NCBI RefSeq assembly: GCF_030695035.1
Contig: NZ_JAUYTT010000005.1
Coordinates: 357,302-421,301, forward strand
Source: Frigidibacter sp.
GTDB taxonomy: Bacteria > Pseudomonadota > Alphaproteobacteria > Rhodobacterales > Rhodobacteraceae
Length of the DNA stretch: 64,000 nt
Reading direction: 5' to 3'
Below the pieces are notes generated by a model. The model was not told the origin of the DNA and ran no database searches. It worked only from the letters and a program-made list of their open reading frames with translations. Both the position numbers and the translations under genes were made by a program. Shown here piece by piece: positions 27,843-38,544 of the stretch; the stretch's first letter is position 1, and every line of letters begins with the position of its first letter.

Positions 27843-28754
27843 ATGCTTGGCTTGACAGGGTCTGCCGGAACCGCACCGGCAAAGAATGAATGGGTCCGCG
27901 ACGTGTCGGAACGCGACTTCATGGCCGAGGTCGTGGAGCGCAGCCGCGAGGTGCCGGTGATCGTCGATTTCTGGGCGCCGTGGTGCGGCCCCTGCAAGAC
28001 ACTTGGCCCGGCGCTGGAGGCTGCGGTGGCCGCGGCCAAGGGCAAGGTCGTCATGGCCAAGGTCAACGTGGACGAAAACCAGATGATTGCCTCGCAGCTG
28101 CGGGTGCAGTCGATCCCCACGGTCTATGCCTTCTGGCAGGGCCAGCCGGTCGATGCCTTCCAGGGCGCGCTGGCGGGGTCCGAGATCAAGGCCTTTGTCG
28201 ACAAGCTGTCTGCGCTGGCCGGGGATGGCGGCTTGGCCGAGGCCATCGAGGCGGCCGAGATGATGCTGACCGAGGGTGCGGCGGTGGACGCCGCCGAAAC
28301 CTTCGCCGCGATCCTTGGCGAAGAGCCCGAGAATGCCGATGCCTATGGCGGCCTCGTCCGCTCGCACATCGCGCTTGGCAACCTGGATCAGGCCGAGGGC
28401 TTCCTGACCGCCGCCCCCGCCAAGATCGCCGCCGCCGCCCCGGTGGAAGCTGCCCGCGCCCAACTCGCGCTGGCGCGGCAGGCCGAGAATGCCGGCCCGG
28501 TGACCGATCTGCTGGCCCGGACGGAAGCCGACCCCAGCGACCATCAGGCCCGCTACGATCTGGCGCTGGCGCTGCATGCCGCGGGCCGGGTCGAGGAGGC
28601 GGTGGAGCAACTCCTCGACCTCTTCCGCCGTGACCGCGAGTGGAACGAGGGCGCCGCCAAGGTGCAGCTGCTGACGATCTTCGACGCGCTGAAGCCGACC
28701 GATCCCATCGTGCTCAAGGGCCGCCGCAAGCTCAGCTCGATGATCTTCCTTTAG
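27843..28754 (+). CDS. CnoX/YbbN-like thioredoxin-TPR co-chaperone
   Basis: About 303 residues. The thioredoxin domain (about 20-130) keeps the active site WAPWCGPC with both cysteines; the C-terminal part (about 140-303) is a TPR-type helical domain (LADEAYGGLVRSH-like repeats, RYDLALALHAAGR). This is the domain layout of CnoX/YbbN, a chaperedoxin that protects proteins from over-oxidation and hands them to GroEL/DnaK. Whether the cysteines are redox active here cannot be told. It lies 65 bases after xth. Confidence 0.9.
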   Translation: MLGLTGSAGTAPAKNEWVRDVSERDFMAEVVERSREVPVIVDFWAPWCGPCKTLGPALEAAVAAAKGKVVMAKVNVDENQMIASQLRVQSIPTVYAFWQGQPVDAFQGALAGSEIKAFVDKLSALAGDGGLAEAIEAAEMMLTEGAAVDAAETFAAILGEEPENADAYGGLVRSHIALGNLDQAEGFLTAAPAKIAAAAPVEAARAQLALARQAENAGPVTDLLARTEADPSDHQARYDLALALHAAGRVEEAVEQLLDLFRRDREWNEGAAKVQLLTIFDALKPTDPIVLKGRRKLSSMIFL

Positions 28755-28787
28755 CCCCGGGTTTGCCGGGCACCGCGACCGGACTAG

Positions 28788-29444
28788 ATGCAGGGCATGA
28801 TGACATTCGCAGAGCTGCCCGACACGATCCCGCTGTTTCCGCTGCCCGGGGCGCTGCTGCTGCCCCGGGCGCGGCTGCCGCTGCACATCTTCGAACCGCG
28901 CTACCTGCAGATGCTGGAAGACGCGCTGAAAACCCGGCAACGGATGATCGGCATGATCCAGCCGCGCGGGATGCCGGCGAGTGGGGGTGAAAAACGGCTC
29001 AGCGCCATTGGCTGCGCGGGCCGGGTTACCGCTTTCTCGGAAACCGAGGACGGGCGCTACATGATCACCCTCACCGGCATCTCGCGCTTCCGCCTGCGGC
29101 GCGAGGTTCCGGGCTTCTCGCCCTATATCCGCGCCGAGGTGACGTGGGACGGGTTCGAGCGGGATCTTGGCCGCACCGAACAGGATGACGGTTTCCGGCG
29201 CGAGCAGTTTCTGGACCTTCTGGGCCGCTATTTCGCCAGCGAGCAGCTTGCCACCGACTGGGGCACGCTGAAGGATGCCGAGGATGAACTGCTGCTGAAC
29301 TCGCTGTCGATGCTGCTGCCCTTCGAGCCGGAGGAGAAGCAGGCGCTGCTGGAGGCGCCGACCCTGTCGAACCGGCGCGAGACGCTGGTGACGCTGATCG
29401 AGTTCGCCCTGCGCAGCGGCGGCGAGGAGGAGATCTTGCAATGA
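28788..29444 (+). CDS. LON-substrate-binding domain protein
   Basis: A 218-residue stand-alone LON N-terminal-like domain: [26 protein letters not shown] is the family signature, followed by a helical C-terminal part. It lacks the ATPase and protease domains of Lon. Such proteins are found next to Trm112 in many alphaproteobacteria, but their role is unknown. Starts at 28788, 28797 and 28800 compete. Its stop overlaps the next gene by four bases. Confidence 0.9.
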   Translation: MQGMMTFAELPDTIPLFPLPGALLLPRARLPLHIFEPRYLQMLEDALKTRQRMIGMIQPRGMPASGGEKRLSAIGCAGRVTAFSETEDGRYMITLTGISRFRLRREVPGFSPYIRAEVTWDGFERDLGRTEQDDGFRREQFLDLLGRYFASEQLATDWGTLKDAEDELLLNSLSMLLPFEPEEKQALLEAPTLSNRRETLVTLIEFALRSGGEEEILQ

Positions 29445-29623
29445 CCGACGACACCCGTTCCGACCGCCGGATGCTCGAGGCGCTCGTCTGCCCCCAGACC
29501 CACGCGCCCTTGGCCTATGACTCCGAGGCGATGGAGCTGATTTCACGCGCGGCGCATCTGGCCTTCCCGATCCGCAACGGCATCCCGATCCTGCTGATCG
29601 ACGAGGCGCGGCAGATCGACTAA
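29441..29623 (+). CDS. Trm112 family zinc-ribbon-like protein
   Basis: A 60-residue protein of the Trm112/YcaR family, which in other organisms activates methyltransferases. The family CP motif is present ([11 protein letters not shown]), but only one cysteine is left in the whole protein, so a classic zinc site is absent, as in many bacterial members. Starts in the stop of the LON-domain gene (ATGA). Its stop codon overlaps the convergent ubiH stop. Confidence 0.88.
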   Translation: MTDDTRSDRRMLEALVCPQTHAPLAYDSEAMELISRAAHLAFPIRNGIPILLIDEARQID

Positions 29624-30858
29624 AGGGGCCGCCCTGCAAGCAGGCGAGGCAGCTTGCCGAAGGGACCCGCCGACAGGCCAGCCGCCTGCCGCATGAACCC
29701 GCGCCGCAGCGCCGGGATCGCCTGCACCACGCCCATGCCAAGGTCGCGGCCCGCACGCAGCAGCGGGTTGTCGTTGGAAAACAGCCGGTTGACGCTGTCC
29801 ATCCCAAGCGCGAGCGTGGTGGAATCGAACCGCCGCCACTGCTGATACCGCTCCAGCACATCCGCAGCCCCGATATCCTCGCCGCGCCGTTTCGCCTCGG
29901 CCAGCACCTCCGCCAGCGCTGCCGCGTCGCGCAGCCCAAGGTTCAGGCCTTGCCCCGCAATAGGGTGGACGCCATGGGCGGCGTCGCCGATCAGGGCGAT
30001 GCGGGGGGCGGTGTAAGAGTTGGCGAGGGTCAAGTTCAGAGGATACATGAAGCGCGGCCCGCAAAGGCTTATTGCGCCTAGGAAATCCCCGAACCGGGGG
30101 CGCAGCACCTCAAGGAACGCCGCATCGTCCAGCGCGGCGATGGTTTTCGCGGCCTCGTCGCTCTCGCTCCACACGATCGAGCTGCGATTCCCGGTCAGCG
30201 GCAGGATCGCCAGCGGGCCGGAGCGCATGAAGAACTGCTGCGCGACGCCGCCATGCGGGCGTTCGTGGGCTATCGCGGCGACCAGCGCCGTCTGGCCATA
30301 GCCCCAGCCGCTGCGGGTGATCCCGGCGCGTTCGGCGACGCCCGACCGGCGGCCATCGGCGCCGATCAGCAGGCGGGCGGTTAGGGTCTGGCCGTCTGAC
30401 AGGGTCACGGCAATGCCCGCCGCCTGCGGCTCCTGCGCGACCACGCTGGTGGCGGGAATGTGGGTGATCTGCGGGTTCGCCTGCATCGCGGTAAGGAAGG
30501 CGGCGTAGAGGTGGCGATCCTCCAGCATGTAGCCTACGGGGCCTTCCTCCAGCTCTGCCGACTGGAAATCGAGGAAGAAGGGCGAGGGGCCTTCACCGGC
30601 GCGCCCGTCGCTGGCCTTCACGGCCGTCATTGGCTGCACCTTGTCGGCAAGCCCGGACCAGAGGCCGACCGCCTCCAGCAGACGTTTGGACGCTACGGCC
30701 AGCGCATAGGCGCGGCCATCGAACGCGGCATCGGCGCGGGCGCGCGCGGGCTGCGCGTCGACCACGGTCACGGTCAGCCCCGCCCCGGCGAGGGCGAGGG
30801 CAAGCGCGGGGCCGTTCAGGCCGCCGCCGGCGATGAGCACGTCTGTATCGGTTTTCAT
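29620..30858 (-). CDS. ubiH: UbiH/COQ6-family FAD-dependent hydroxylase
   Basis: About 412 residues. The Rossmann FAD motif [21 protein letters not shown] opens the protein, the DG motif appears as [15 protein letters not shown], and [25 protein letters not shown] is the UbiH/UbiF/VisC signature. It should hydroxylate the aromatic ring of ubiquinone precursors, acting at the inner face of the membrane. Which ring position it modifies cannot be told from sequence. ATG 30858 begins MKTDTD. Convergent with Trm112, sharing the stop region. Confidence 0.9.
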   Translation of the reverse strand: MKTDTDVLIAGGGLNGPALALALAGAGLTVTVVDAQPARARADAAFDGRAYALAVASKRLLEAVGLWSGLADKVQPMTAVKASDGRAGEGPSPFFLDFQSAELEEGPVGYMLEDRHLYAAFLTAMQANPQITHIPATSVVAQEPQAAGIAVTLSDGQTLTARLLIGADGRRSGVAERAGITRSGWGYGQTALVAAIAHERPHGGVAQQFFMRSGPLAILPLTGNRSSIVWSESDEAAKTIAALDDAAFLEVLRPRFGDFLGAISLCGPRFMYPLNLTLANSYTAPRIALIGDAAHGVHPIAGQGLNLGLRDAAALAEVLAEAKRRGEDIGAADVLERYQQWRRFDSTTLALGMDSVNRLFSNDNPLLRAGRDLGMGVVQAIPALRRGFMRQAAGLSAGPFGKLPRLLAGRPL

Positions 30859-30941
30859 GCTGCAAATATGGTGCGGCGCGCGGGATTGTCCATGCGCCGT
30901 TCGGCCGCTAGCCTGCGTGCAAAGCAGATGAGGGGCGCGAC

Positions 30942-32270
30942 ATGCAGGACTGGCTGACCAAACCCGCGGCAGAGCAGGGCCGCGCCATCGGCCGCGGCGA
31001 TCTGGACCCGCTGGCGCTGACGCAAGGCTATCTGGCCGCCGCCAAGGCGCATCCCGATACGGCGCGAATCTATGCCCGCCTGACCGAGGAACGGGCGCTG
31101 GCCGAGGCCGGGGCGGCATCGCAGCGCGCCAAGGCCGGTCTGCGGCGCGGGGTGCTGGACGGGGTGCCGATCAGCTGGAAAGATCTGTTCGATACGGCGG
31201 GGGTGGCGACCGAGGCAGGCTCGCGCCTGCTGGAGGGCCGGGTGCCGACCGCGGATGCCGAGGTGGTGGCGACGGCGACGGCGGGCGGGCTGGTCTGCCT
31301 TGGCAAGACCCATATGACCGAGTTGGCGTTCTCGGGCCTCGGGCTCAACCCGATGACCGCGACGCCGCCCAATGTGAACGATCCGGCGCTGGCGCCGGGC
31401 GGCTCCTCCTCGGGCTCGGCGGTGTCGGTGGGGCTGGGTCTGGCGGCCGCTTCCATCGGCTCTGATACCGGCGGGTCGGTGCGCATCCCTTCGGCCTGGA
31501 ACGGGCTGGTGGGGCTGAAAACCACGCATGGCCGGCTGTCCTTGCAAGGCGTGGTGCCGCTGGCGCTGCGCTTTGATACCATTGGCCCGCTGGCCCGCAC
31601 GGTCGAGGATTGCGCGCTGCTGCTGGCGGCGCTGGAGGGCGGGCGCGCGGCCGACCTGACCGGCGCGCAGATCAAGGGCGCCCGGCTGCTGGTGCTGGAG
31701 GGGCTGCCCTTCGAGGGCGCGCGCGATGTGCCGGTGGCGGCGTTCGAGGCCGCGGTGGCGCGACTGGCCGAGGCGGGCGCGCAGATCGACCGGCGCGAGC
31801 TGCGCATCACCGATTTTGCGATGGCGCTGTCGCCGACGCTGTTCGCGCCCGAGGCTTATGGAATTTGGGCCGACGTGATCGAGGCGGCGCCGGACAAGAT
31901 GTACCCATTGATCCTCGAACGCTTCCGCAGCGGGCAGGCGGTGTCAGCCCCTGAATATGTGGCGGGATGGCAGCGGCTGGCAATGCTGCGCCGCGAATGG
32001 GCGGCCGAGGTCGCGGGATATGACGCGGTGCTGGTGCCGACCGCGCCGATCCTGCCGCCCGATGCGGCGCGGCTGCTGTCCGACCCGGCCTATTTCGCCA
32101 CCGAGAACCTGCTGGCGCTGCGCAACACCCGCATCGGCAACCTTTTTGGCCTGTGCGTGCTGACGCTGCCGACCAGCGTGCCCGGAACCGGGATCTCGCT
32201 GATGGTTGCGGCCGGGCAGGAAGAGCGGTTGTTGCGCCTTGGCCACGCGGCAGAGGCGGCCTTGGGCTGA
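30942..32270 (+). CDS. amidase (amidase-signature family)
   Basis: About 442 residues. The Ser-cisSer-Lys triad is visible: Lys in GVPISWKDLFDTAG, and the Gly/Ser-rich block APGGSSSGSAVSVGLGLA followed by GSDTGGSVRIPSAWNGLVG. Closely related to GatA, but there is no gatB or gatC nearby, so this is probably a stand-alone amidase acting on small amides. Cytoplasmic by lack of a signal. Divergent from ubiH (83-base gap). Confidence 0.88.
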   Translation: MQDWLTKPAAEQGRAIGRGDLDPLALTQGYLAAAKAHPDTARIYARLTEERALAEAGAASQRAKAGLRRGVLDGVPISWKDLFDTAGVATEAGSRLLEGRVPTADAEVVATATAGGLVCLGKTHMTELAFSGLGLNPMTATPPNVNDPALAPGGSSSGSAVSVGLGLAAASIGSDTGGSVRIPSAWNGLVGLKTTHGRLSLQGVVPLALRFDTIGPLARTVEDCALLLAALEGGRAADLTGAQIKGARLLVLEGLPFEGARDVPVAAFEAAVARLAEAGAQIDRRELRITDFAMALSPTLFAPEAYGIWADVIEAAPDKMYPLILERFRSGQAVSAPEYVAGWQRLAMLRREWAAEVAGYDAVLVPTAPILPPDAARLLSDPAYFATENLLALRNTRIGNLFGLCVLTLPTSVPGTGISLMVAAGQEERLLRLGHAAEAALG

Positions 32271-32388
32271 AATACCACAAAAGCGCCCTGCAACCGCCGG
32301 GAAGGCATCGCTTTTTGTGGACCCCTCGGCGGCGATTGGCTACACTTTGACCATACGGGGCGACATGACCCCGACGAGAGAGGCAGCC

Positions 32389-33570
32389 ATGGCATTTCCC
32401 GAGCGGTTCTCGAACCTGCCGGAATACGCATTTCCGCGTCTGCGGTCCTTGCTGGATCATCACCCCGCGGGCGGTGAGCCCATCGCCATGACCATTGGCG
32501 AGCCGCAGCACCCCTTCCCGGACTGGGTGGGCGAGGTGCTGGCGGCGAATCTGGCGGGCTTTGCGAAATATCCGCCGAACGAGGGCACTCCCGGTTTGCG
32601 CGCCGCGATTGCCGGCTGGATCGGGCGCCGCTATGGCGTGGCCGTCGATCCGATGACGCAGGTCTGCAACGTGAATGGCACCCGCGAGGCGCTGTTCAAC
32701 GCCTGCCTCGCCGTCAGCCCCGAGCGCAAGAACGGCCAGCGGCCGGCGGTGCTGATGCCCAACCCGTTCTATCAGGTCTATGCCGTGGCCGCGGTCGCCG
32801 CCGAGGCGGACCCGATCTTCGTGCCGGCGACCGCCGAGACCGGCTTTCTGCCGGATTACGAGGGCCTGCCCGCTGATGTACTGAACCGGGTGACGGTGGC
32901 TTACCTCTGCTCGCCCGCCAATCCGCAGGGCGTTGTGGCGCCGCGGGACTATCTGGCGCGGCTGCTGGCGCTGGCCGAGAAGCATGATTTCATTGTCTTC
33001 GCCGACGAATGCTATTCCGAGATCTGGCAGGGCGAGGCCCCTCCCGGCGCGCTGGAGGTGGCGGCAAGCACGGGGGCGGACCCGGAGCGGGTGATGGCCT
33101 TCAACTCGCTGTCCAAACGGTCGAACCTGCCTGGCGCGCGGTCTGGCTTCGTGGCCGGTGGCCCGAAGTCGATGGCCCGGGTGATGCAACTGCGCAGCTA
33201 TCAGGGGGCGCCGGTGCCGCTGCCGCTGCAAGCGGTCAGCGAGCGGGCGTGGAATGACGAGGCGCATGTGGTGGCGAACCGGGCGCTCTATGCCGAAAAA
33301 TACGCGGCAGCCGACTCGGTCTTTGCCGGGATGCAGGGTTACAAGACGCCCGAGGGCGGCTTCTTCCTGTGGCTTCCGGTCGAGGATGGCGAGGCGGCGG
33401 CGCTGAAATTGTGGACCGAGACCGGCGTGCGCGTGCTGCCCGGCGCCTATCTGGCGCGCGAGGCGAACGGGCACAATCCGGGCAAGGGTTATGTGCGCGT
33501 GGCGATGGTGGCCCCAAAAGAAGAAATGCAGCGCGGGCTGATCCAGCTTCGTGACTGCCTGTACGGGTGA
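32389..33570 (+). CDS. dapC: pyridoxal-phosphate aminotransferase, probably succinyldiaminopimelate transaminase
   Basis: About 393 residues, class I/II fold. PLP Lys lies in [17 protein letters not shown], a block characteristic of DapC-type enzymes of lysine/diaminopimelate synthesis. [16 protein letters not shown] and [10 protein letters not shown] are the usual cofactor-binding blocks. The frame is open upstream to 32206, but ATG 32389 follows AGAGAGG. The gap to ftsK is only ten bases, so the two may be cotranscribed. Other aminotransferase activities are possible. Confidence 0.85.
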   Translation: MAFPERFSNLPEYAFPRLRSLLDHHPAGGEPIAMTIGEPQHPFPDWVGEVLAANLAGFAKYPPNEGTPGLRAAIAGWIGRRYGVAVDPMTQVCNVNGTREALFNACLAVSPERKNGQRPAVLMPNPFYQVYAVAAVAAEADPIFVPATAETGFLPDYEGLPADVLNRVTVAYLCSPANPQGVVAPRDYLARLLALAEKHDFIVFADECYSEIWQGEAPPGALEVAASTGADPERVMAFNSLSKRSNLPGARSGFVAGGPKSMARVMQLRSYQGAPVPLPLQAVSERAWNDEAHVVANRALYAEKYAAADSVFAGMQGYKTPEGGFFLWLPVEDGEAAALKLWTETGVRVLPGAYLAREANGHNPGKGYVRVAMVAPKEEMQRGLIQLRDCLYG

Positions 33571-33580
33571 GGTAGGGAAG

Positions 33581-36500
33581 ATGGCGTCTTATCAGGCAAG
33601 GCAGCGCGATCCGCTTCTGGACCAGAACATGCAGGCGGCGCTGGAACGGCGCGGCAAGGAGTTGCTGGGCGCGGCGCTGGTGGTGCTGGGAGTGCTGACG
33701 GCGATGATGCTGGCCAGCTACTCGCCCGACGATCCGAGCTTCCTCGCCGCCACGGACGAGCCGGCAATGAACCTTCTGGGCCGGTTCGGGGCTGCCATTG
33801 CCTCGCCGCTTTACGTGATTGCCGGGCACGGGGCGTGGGGGATTGCCATTGCCTTCATGGCCTGGGGCCTGCGCTTCATCATGCATCGCGGGGAGGAGCG
33901 TGCCTTGGGGCGGGTGATCTTCGTGCCAATCGGCGTGGCGCTGATGTCGGTCTATGCCTCGACCCTGATGCCGGGGCCGCTGTGGACGCACAGCTTTGGT
34001 CTGGGCGGGCTGTTCGGCGATACCATTCTGGGCGCGCTGATCGGGGTGGCGCCGGTGAAGGCGACCTTCGGGCTGAAGCTGATCTCGCTGCTGGTCGGGG
34101 CCGGGGTGCTGGTCGTTGGCGGTTTCGTCACCGGATTCGACCGGACCGAGACCAAGGCGATCCTGCGCTTCCTGCTGATCGGGTCGGTGCTGGTCTATAC
34201 GCGCATCCTGATGCTGGCCGGGCGCGGGGCCGAGGCGTCGGTGCGCGCCGCGCAAGTGGCGGCTGACAAGGCGCGGGAACGGCGGGCTTTGGCGCGGGAT
34301 CGCGCCGCTGAGGCAACTGCCTGGGCCGAGGCAGAGCGGGCCGTGCCAGCGCCGCAGGCCGCGCGCCGGGTGATGCGCGCCGATCCGCGTTATGTCGAGG
34401 TGCCGGAGGAAGATCACGATCTGATTGAGGACGAGCCGGCCGCCTGGACTCCCGCGCCGCAGAAGCAAAGCCTTCTGGCCCGGATGCCGGCGATGATCCG
34501 CCGCGCGGTGGAGCCGGATCCCGAGCCCGAACTGGTGGAACCGCGGGTGGCCCGCGGCGCGTGGAATGCCGAGGCGCCGACCGAAGACCGGATCCGCGCG
34601 CGGATTGCCGATGCGGTGAAGACAAGGCAGATCGTGGCCGAGCAGCGCTATCCCGCGCCGCAGCCACAGCCTGTGCAGCAGGCACAGCCGCGCCGGGCCG
34701 AGCCGCCGGTGACCACCGCCGCAATGGCCGCCGCCCGCCAGGCCGCTGCCGCCGCCGGCCCGCTGTTTGCCGCGAGCCGCGCCAAGATGCCCGAGCCGGT
34801 TGAGGCGCCGACCCTGAAGGCCGAGCCGCGCTTCATGCCGCAGGTGCGGGTGCAGGCACAGCCCTCGGCCCCCGCCCTGCGCCCGGTTGAACCGCCGCTG
34901 ACCGCGCGCCCTGCTGCACGCGCCGCCGCCCCGGCCCCGGCGCTGCACGACTCGGTGCCCGCCGAGATGTACGATTCGCACCTGGATGAGCTGGACCGGA
35001 TAGCCCCCGCGCTGGCCCATGACCGCTTTGAGGACGAGGATTTCGACCGCAACGCCTTTGCAGAGATCTATGACGACGAAGCGGATACCGCCTGGACCCC
35101 GCCGCCCGCCGCCGAGCCGCGCAAGGTGGTGCTGCACCACCTGCCCAAGAAATCCGTTGCCCCCTCGCGGCAGGCGCAGGCCGAGGCGCAGCCGCGTCTG
35201 AGGTTCGAAGAGCCCGCCCCCGTGGCCTATGAGCCGCCGCCGCTGTCGCTGCTGACCAACCCGGCCTCGATCCAGCGGCACTCGCTGGCCGATGAGGCGC
35301 TGGAAGAGAACGCGCGGATGCTGGAAAACGTGCTCGACGACTATGGCGTGAAGGGCGAGATTGTCAGCGTCCGCCCCGGTCCCGTTGTCACCATGTATGA
35401 ACTTGAACCCGCGCCGGGCCTGAAGGCCAGCCGCGTGATCGGCCTTGCCGATGACATCGCCCGCAGCATGTCCGCCCTGTCGGCCCGCGTGTCGACCGTG
35501 CCCGGGCGCACCGTGATCGGGATCGAACTGCCCAACAGCTTCCGCGAGAAGGTGGTGCTGCGGGAAATCCTGTCGGCGCGCGACTTTGGCGATTCGAACA
35601 TGCGGCTGCCGCTGGCGCTCGGCAAGGACATCTCGGGCGAGCCCATCGTGGCGAACCTTGCCAAGATGCCCCACCTGCTGATCGCCGGGACCACCGGGTC
35701 GGGCAAGTCGGTCGCCATCAACACCATGATCCTGTCGCTGCTGTACAAGCTGTCGCCGGAAGAGTGTCGGCTGATCATGATCGACCCCAAGATGCTGGAA
35801 CTGTCGGTCTATGACGGCATTCCGCATCTGCTGTCCCCCGTCGTCACCGACCCCAAGAAGGCGGTCGTCGCCCTGAAATGGGTCGTGGGCGAGATGGAAG
35901 AGCGCTATCGCAAGATGTCGAAGATGGGCGTGCGCAACATCGAGGGCTATAACGGCCGCGTCCGCGAGGCGCTGGACCGGGGCGAGATGTTCAAGCGCAC
36001 CGTGCAGACAGGGTTCGACGAGGAAACCGGCGATCCGATCTTTGAGACTGACGAGTTCCAGCCGAAGACCATTCCCTATATCGTGGTGGTCGTGGACGAG
36101 ATGGCCGACCTGATGATGGTCGCCGGCAAGGAAATCGAGGCCTGCATCCAGCGCCTTGCACAGATGGCGCGGGCATCGGGCATCCACCTGATCATGGCGA
36201 CGCAGCGGCCTTCGGTCGACGTGATCACCGGCACGATCAAGGCGAACTTCCCGACGCGGATCAGCTTCCAGGTCACCTCCAAGATCGACAGCCGCACCAT
36301 TCTGGGCGAGCAGGGGGCCGAGCAGCTGCTGGGGATGGGCGACATGCTCTACATGGCCGGCGGCAGCCGCATCACCCGGATCCATGGGCCCTTCGTGTCG
36401 GACGAAGAGGTCGAGGAGATCGTGACGCACCTGAAATCCTACGGCCCGCCGGAATACATGTCGGGCGTGGTCGAGGGGCCGGATGAGGACAAGGAGGCGG

Positions 36501-36730
36501 ATATCGACGCCGTGCTTGGCCTTGGCGGCGGCGAGGGTGAAGATGCGCTCTACGATCAGGCGGTGGCGGTGGTGCTGAAGGATCGCAAGGTCTCTACCTC
36601 CTACATCCAGCGCAAGCTGGGCATCGGCTACAACAAGGCCGCGCGCCTTGTGGAGCAGATGGAAGAGGAACAGCTGGTCAGCCCGGCGAACCATGTCGGC
36701 AAGCGCGAGATTCTGGTTCCGGAACAGTGA
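33581..36730 (+). CDS. ftsK: DNA translocase FtsK
   Basis: About 1049 residues. An N-terminal membrane part with four hydrophobic segments (roughly residues 25-200) anchors it at the division septum. Residues about 220-570 are a long Ala/Pro/Glu-rich low-complexity linker. The motor follows: Walker [16 protein letters not shown], Walker [33 protein letters not shown]. The C-terminal gamma domain ([19 protein letters not shown]) reads KOPS sites. The track continues with a start ten codons earlier, but ATG 33581 has GAGGTAGGG upstream and matches family. It pumps the chromosome terminus to daughter cells. Confidence 0.95.
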   Translation: MASYQARQRDPLLDQNMQAALERRGKELLGAALVVLGVLTAMMLASYSPDDPSFLAATDEPAMNLLGRFGAAIASPLYVIAGHGAWGIAIAFMAWGLRFIMHRGEERALGRVIFVPIGVALMSVYASTLMPGPLWTHSFGLGGLFGDTILGALIGVAPVKATFGLKLISLLVGAGVLVVGGFVTGFDRTETKAILRFLLIGSVLVYTRILMLAGRGAEASVRAAQVAADKARERRALARDRAAEATAWAEAERAVPAPQAARRVMRADPRYVEVPEEDHDLIEDEPAAWTPAPQKQSLLARMPAMIRRAVEPDPEPELVEPRVARGAWNAEAPTEDRIRARIADAVKTRQIVAEQRYPAPQPQPVQQAQPRRAEPPVTTAAMAAARQAAAAAGPLFAASRAKMPEPVEAPTLKAEPRFMPQVRVQAQPSAPALRPVEPPLTARPAARAAAPAPALHDSVPAEMYDSHLDELDRIAPALAHDRFEDEDFDRNAFAEIYDDEADTAWTPPPAAEPRKVVLHHLPKKSVAPSRQAQAEAQPRLRFEEPAPVAYEPPPLSLLTNPASIQRHSLADEALEENARMLENVLDDYGVKGEIVSVRPGPVVTMYELEPAPGLKASRVIGLADDIARSMSALSARVSTVPGRTVIGIELPNSFREKVVLREILSARDFGDSNMRLPLALGKDISGEPIVANLAKMPHLLIAGTTGSGKSVAINTMILSLLYKLSPEECRLIMIDPKMLELSVYDGIPHLLSPVVTDPKKAVVALKWVVGEMEERYRKMSKMGVRNIEGYNGRVREALDRGEMFKRTVQTGFDEETGDPIFETDEFQPKTIPYIVVVVDEMADLMMVAGKEIEACIQRLAQMARASGIHLIMATQRPSVDVITGTIKANFPTRISFQVTSKIDSRTILGEQGAEQLLGMGDMLYMAGGSRITRIHGPFVSDEEVEEIVTHLKSYGPPEYMSGVVEGPDEDKEADIDAVLGLGGGEGEDALYDQAVAVVLKDRKVSTSYIQRKLGIGYNKAARLVEQMEEEQLVSPANHVGKREILVPEQ

Positions 36731-36834
36731 TCGGGCAATGATCTCGGGCCAGTGATTGCCCCCTCCCCTGCCGATGGCTGTGATGTGATCGGCGGGGGGA
36801 TGCAAGCGGCGGGGTAAGCGGCTAGATTGGCGGT

Positions 36835-37428
36835 ATGAAAACGCTCCGCATCCTCCTTGCCCCCGCCCTCTGGCTCGCGCTGGCCCTGCCCTCGATGGCG
36901 GCTCCGGTGTCGCTGGCCGAGATTTCCAACTACCTCAACCGCATCACCAGCGCGTCGACGGAGTTCACCCAGCAGAACGCCGACGGCTCCAGTTCTGCTG
37001 GGCGCCTGCTGATCCACCGGCCCGGGCGGATGCGCTTCGAATATGCTGGCGATGATACGCTGGTGCTGGCCAGCGGCGGGCAGGTGGCGATCTTCGACGC
37101 GAAGTCGAACCAGCCGCCCGAGCAGTATCCGCTGAGCCGCACGCCGCTGAACCTGATTCTGGCGCGGAACGTGGACCTGACCCGCGCGAAGATGGTGGTG
37201 GGGCATGGCGAGACCCAAGGGATGACCACGGTTACTGCGCAGGACCCGGAACACCCCGAAGTGGGCACGATCACGCTCTACTTCTCACCCGCTCCGCTAC
37301 AGCTCAAGCAATGGGTGGTGACGGATGAAACCGGCGGGCAGACGCTGGTGCGGCTTGGCGCGCTTCAGCCGGGCGAGTTCCCGCCCTCGACCTTCTCGAT
37401 CGACAGCGAGATGCGGCGGCGCGACTGA
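36835..37428 (+). CDS. lolA: outer-membrane lipoprotein carrier LolA
   Basis: Periplasmic chaperone that ferries lipoproteins from the inner membrane complex to the outer membrane. About 197 residues: a signal peptide (LLAPALWLALALPSMAA) followed by the half-barrel fold with STEFTQQNADGSSSAGRLLIHRPGRMRFEY, the strand pair used to bind acyl chains. The gene follows ftsK by 104 bases, an order common in alphaproteobacteria. Confidence 0.9.
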   Translation: MKTLRILLAPALWLALALPSMAAPVSLAEISNYLNRITSASTEFTQQNADGSSSAGRLLIHRPGRMRFEYAGDDTLVLASGGQVAIFDAKSNQPPEQYPLSRTPLNLILARNVDLTRAKMVVGHGETQGMTTVTAQDPEHPEVGTITLYFSPAPLQLKQWVVTDETGGQTLVRLGALQPGEFPPSTFSIDSEMRRRD

Positions 37429-37433
37429 CCGTC

Positions 37434-38009
37434 TTAGCGGCAGTTGCGCAGTTGGGTGTCGTAGGTCACAGCACGTTGCCCGACCTCGGCCGCGACGTTC
37501 AGCAGCCAGCCCTTCTGCCGGTGGCTGCCGCTGGCATAGCCGGACCGCCCCTCATGATAGGCCAGGTACTGGTTCTGCGCGTCCCATTTGGGAATGCCGA
37601 GCCCCTCGGACGATTTATGCATGTACCAGCCCATGAAATCGGTGGCGTCCGAGATCTTGTTGCGCTGCGCCCGCCGGTTGCCGGTATCGCTTTGATACTC
37701 TTCCCAGGTGCCGTCGATGGCCTGACTGTAGCCATAGGCCGAGGATTGCCGTCCCATCGGGATCACGCCCAGGGCATAGCGGAACGGGGTTCGCGCATCG
37801 CCGATGAACTTTGATTCCTGATAAATCGTCGCCATCTGCACGGCGACCGGCACGCCCCAGCGACGTTCGGTTTGCTGCATGGCGCGCAGATATTCGGGCC
37901 GTTGGCTGACGATGGCACAGGCATCATCCATATTGCGCGGGGCGGAGTAGTTGCCCCCGCCGCACGACGCCACCAACACGAAGACCGACACGCGAAGAAG
38001 TCTGCTCAT
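37434..38009 (-). CDS. lysozyme-like transglycosylase lipoprotein
   Basis: About 191 residues. Lipoprotein signal with lipobox VASCGG (Cys near 16). The body resembles SLT-type lytic enzymes: MATIYQESKFIGDARTPF with the likely catalytic Glu, then MGRQSSAYGYSQAIDGTWEEY and YLAYHEGRSGYASG. It would cut peptidoglycan from the outer-membrane side, which is inferred. It ends five bases from the convergent lolA stop. Confidence 0.85.
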   Translation of the reverse strand: MSRLLRVSVFVLVASCGGGNYSAPRNMDDACAIVSQRPEYLRAMQQTERRWGVPVAVQMATIYQESKFIGDARTPFRYALGVIPMGRQSSAYGYSQAIDGTWEEYQSDTGNRRAQRNKISDATDFMGWYMHKSSEGLGIPKWDAQNQYLAYHEGRSGYASGSHRQKGWLLNVAAEVGQRAVTYDTQLRNCR

Positions 38010-38217
38010 TTGCCCCTCGCATTCTTGTTTTGCGGTGATTTTACGGCAAATCGCGGCACAGGGAAATCACAAAGCTGCGGAGGCCTGCCTGCGCGAAACT
38101 CCGCCGCACCCCGGCCGGCACGGCGACAGACTGTTTCCCCGTGGACGCGGCGGAATCCGGTCGGGGGAGTGGACATTGCCCGGCCGGGCGGAGTATGGGG
38201 AGCATCGGGGGCTTCTT

Positions 38218-38544
38218 ATGTTCAAGACTCAGGCGAAGTATCATCTCGGGCAGATCCTGCGCCACCGGAAGCATCCGTTCCGGGGGGTGGTCTTTGACGT
38301 CGATGCCATGTTCTCGAATACCGAGGACTGGTATGATGCAATCCCCGAGGAAAGCCGCCCCTCGCGCGACCAGCCGTTCTATCACCTTCTGGCCGAGAAT
38401 GACCAAAGCTACTACGTGGCCTATGTGTCGGAACAGAACCTGGTGCCCGATGATACGGGCGAGCCGGTGGACCATCCCGACCTGCCGGACCTCTTCGGCG
38501 ATTTCGAGGATGGCCGCTACCCGCTGCACTTCCAGCTGAACTAG
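38218..38544 (+). CDS. hspQ: heat shock protein HspQ
   Basis: About 108 residues; specificity factor that helps the Lon protease and binds hemimethylated DNA in other bacteria. Family blocks: KYHLGQILRHRKHPFRGVVFDVD, PFYHLLAENDQSYYVAYVSEQNL, DTGEPVDHPDL. The start ATG 38218 follows GGGGG. The frame is open upstream, but those residues do not match the family. Its stop overlaps the convergent gamma-glutamyltransferase stop. Confidence 0.93.
   Translation: MFKTQAKYHLGQILRHRKHPFRGVVFDVDAMFSNTEDWYDAIPEESRPSRDQPFYHLLAENDQSYYVAYVSEQNLVPDDTGEPVDHPDLPDLFGDFEDGRYPLHFQLN

Noticed and set aside
27564..29939. 791-codon minus-strand frame opposite the thioredoxin and LON genes
   Set aside because: Overlaps several well-supported plus-strand genes and enters the ubiH frame only out of phase.
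33236..36805. 1189-codon open frame opposite ftsK
   Set aside because: Its residues are the reverse reading of ftsK codons; FtsK motifs on the plus strand are unmistakable.
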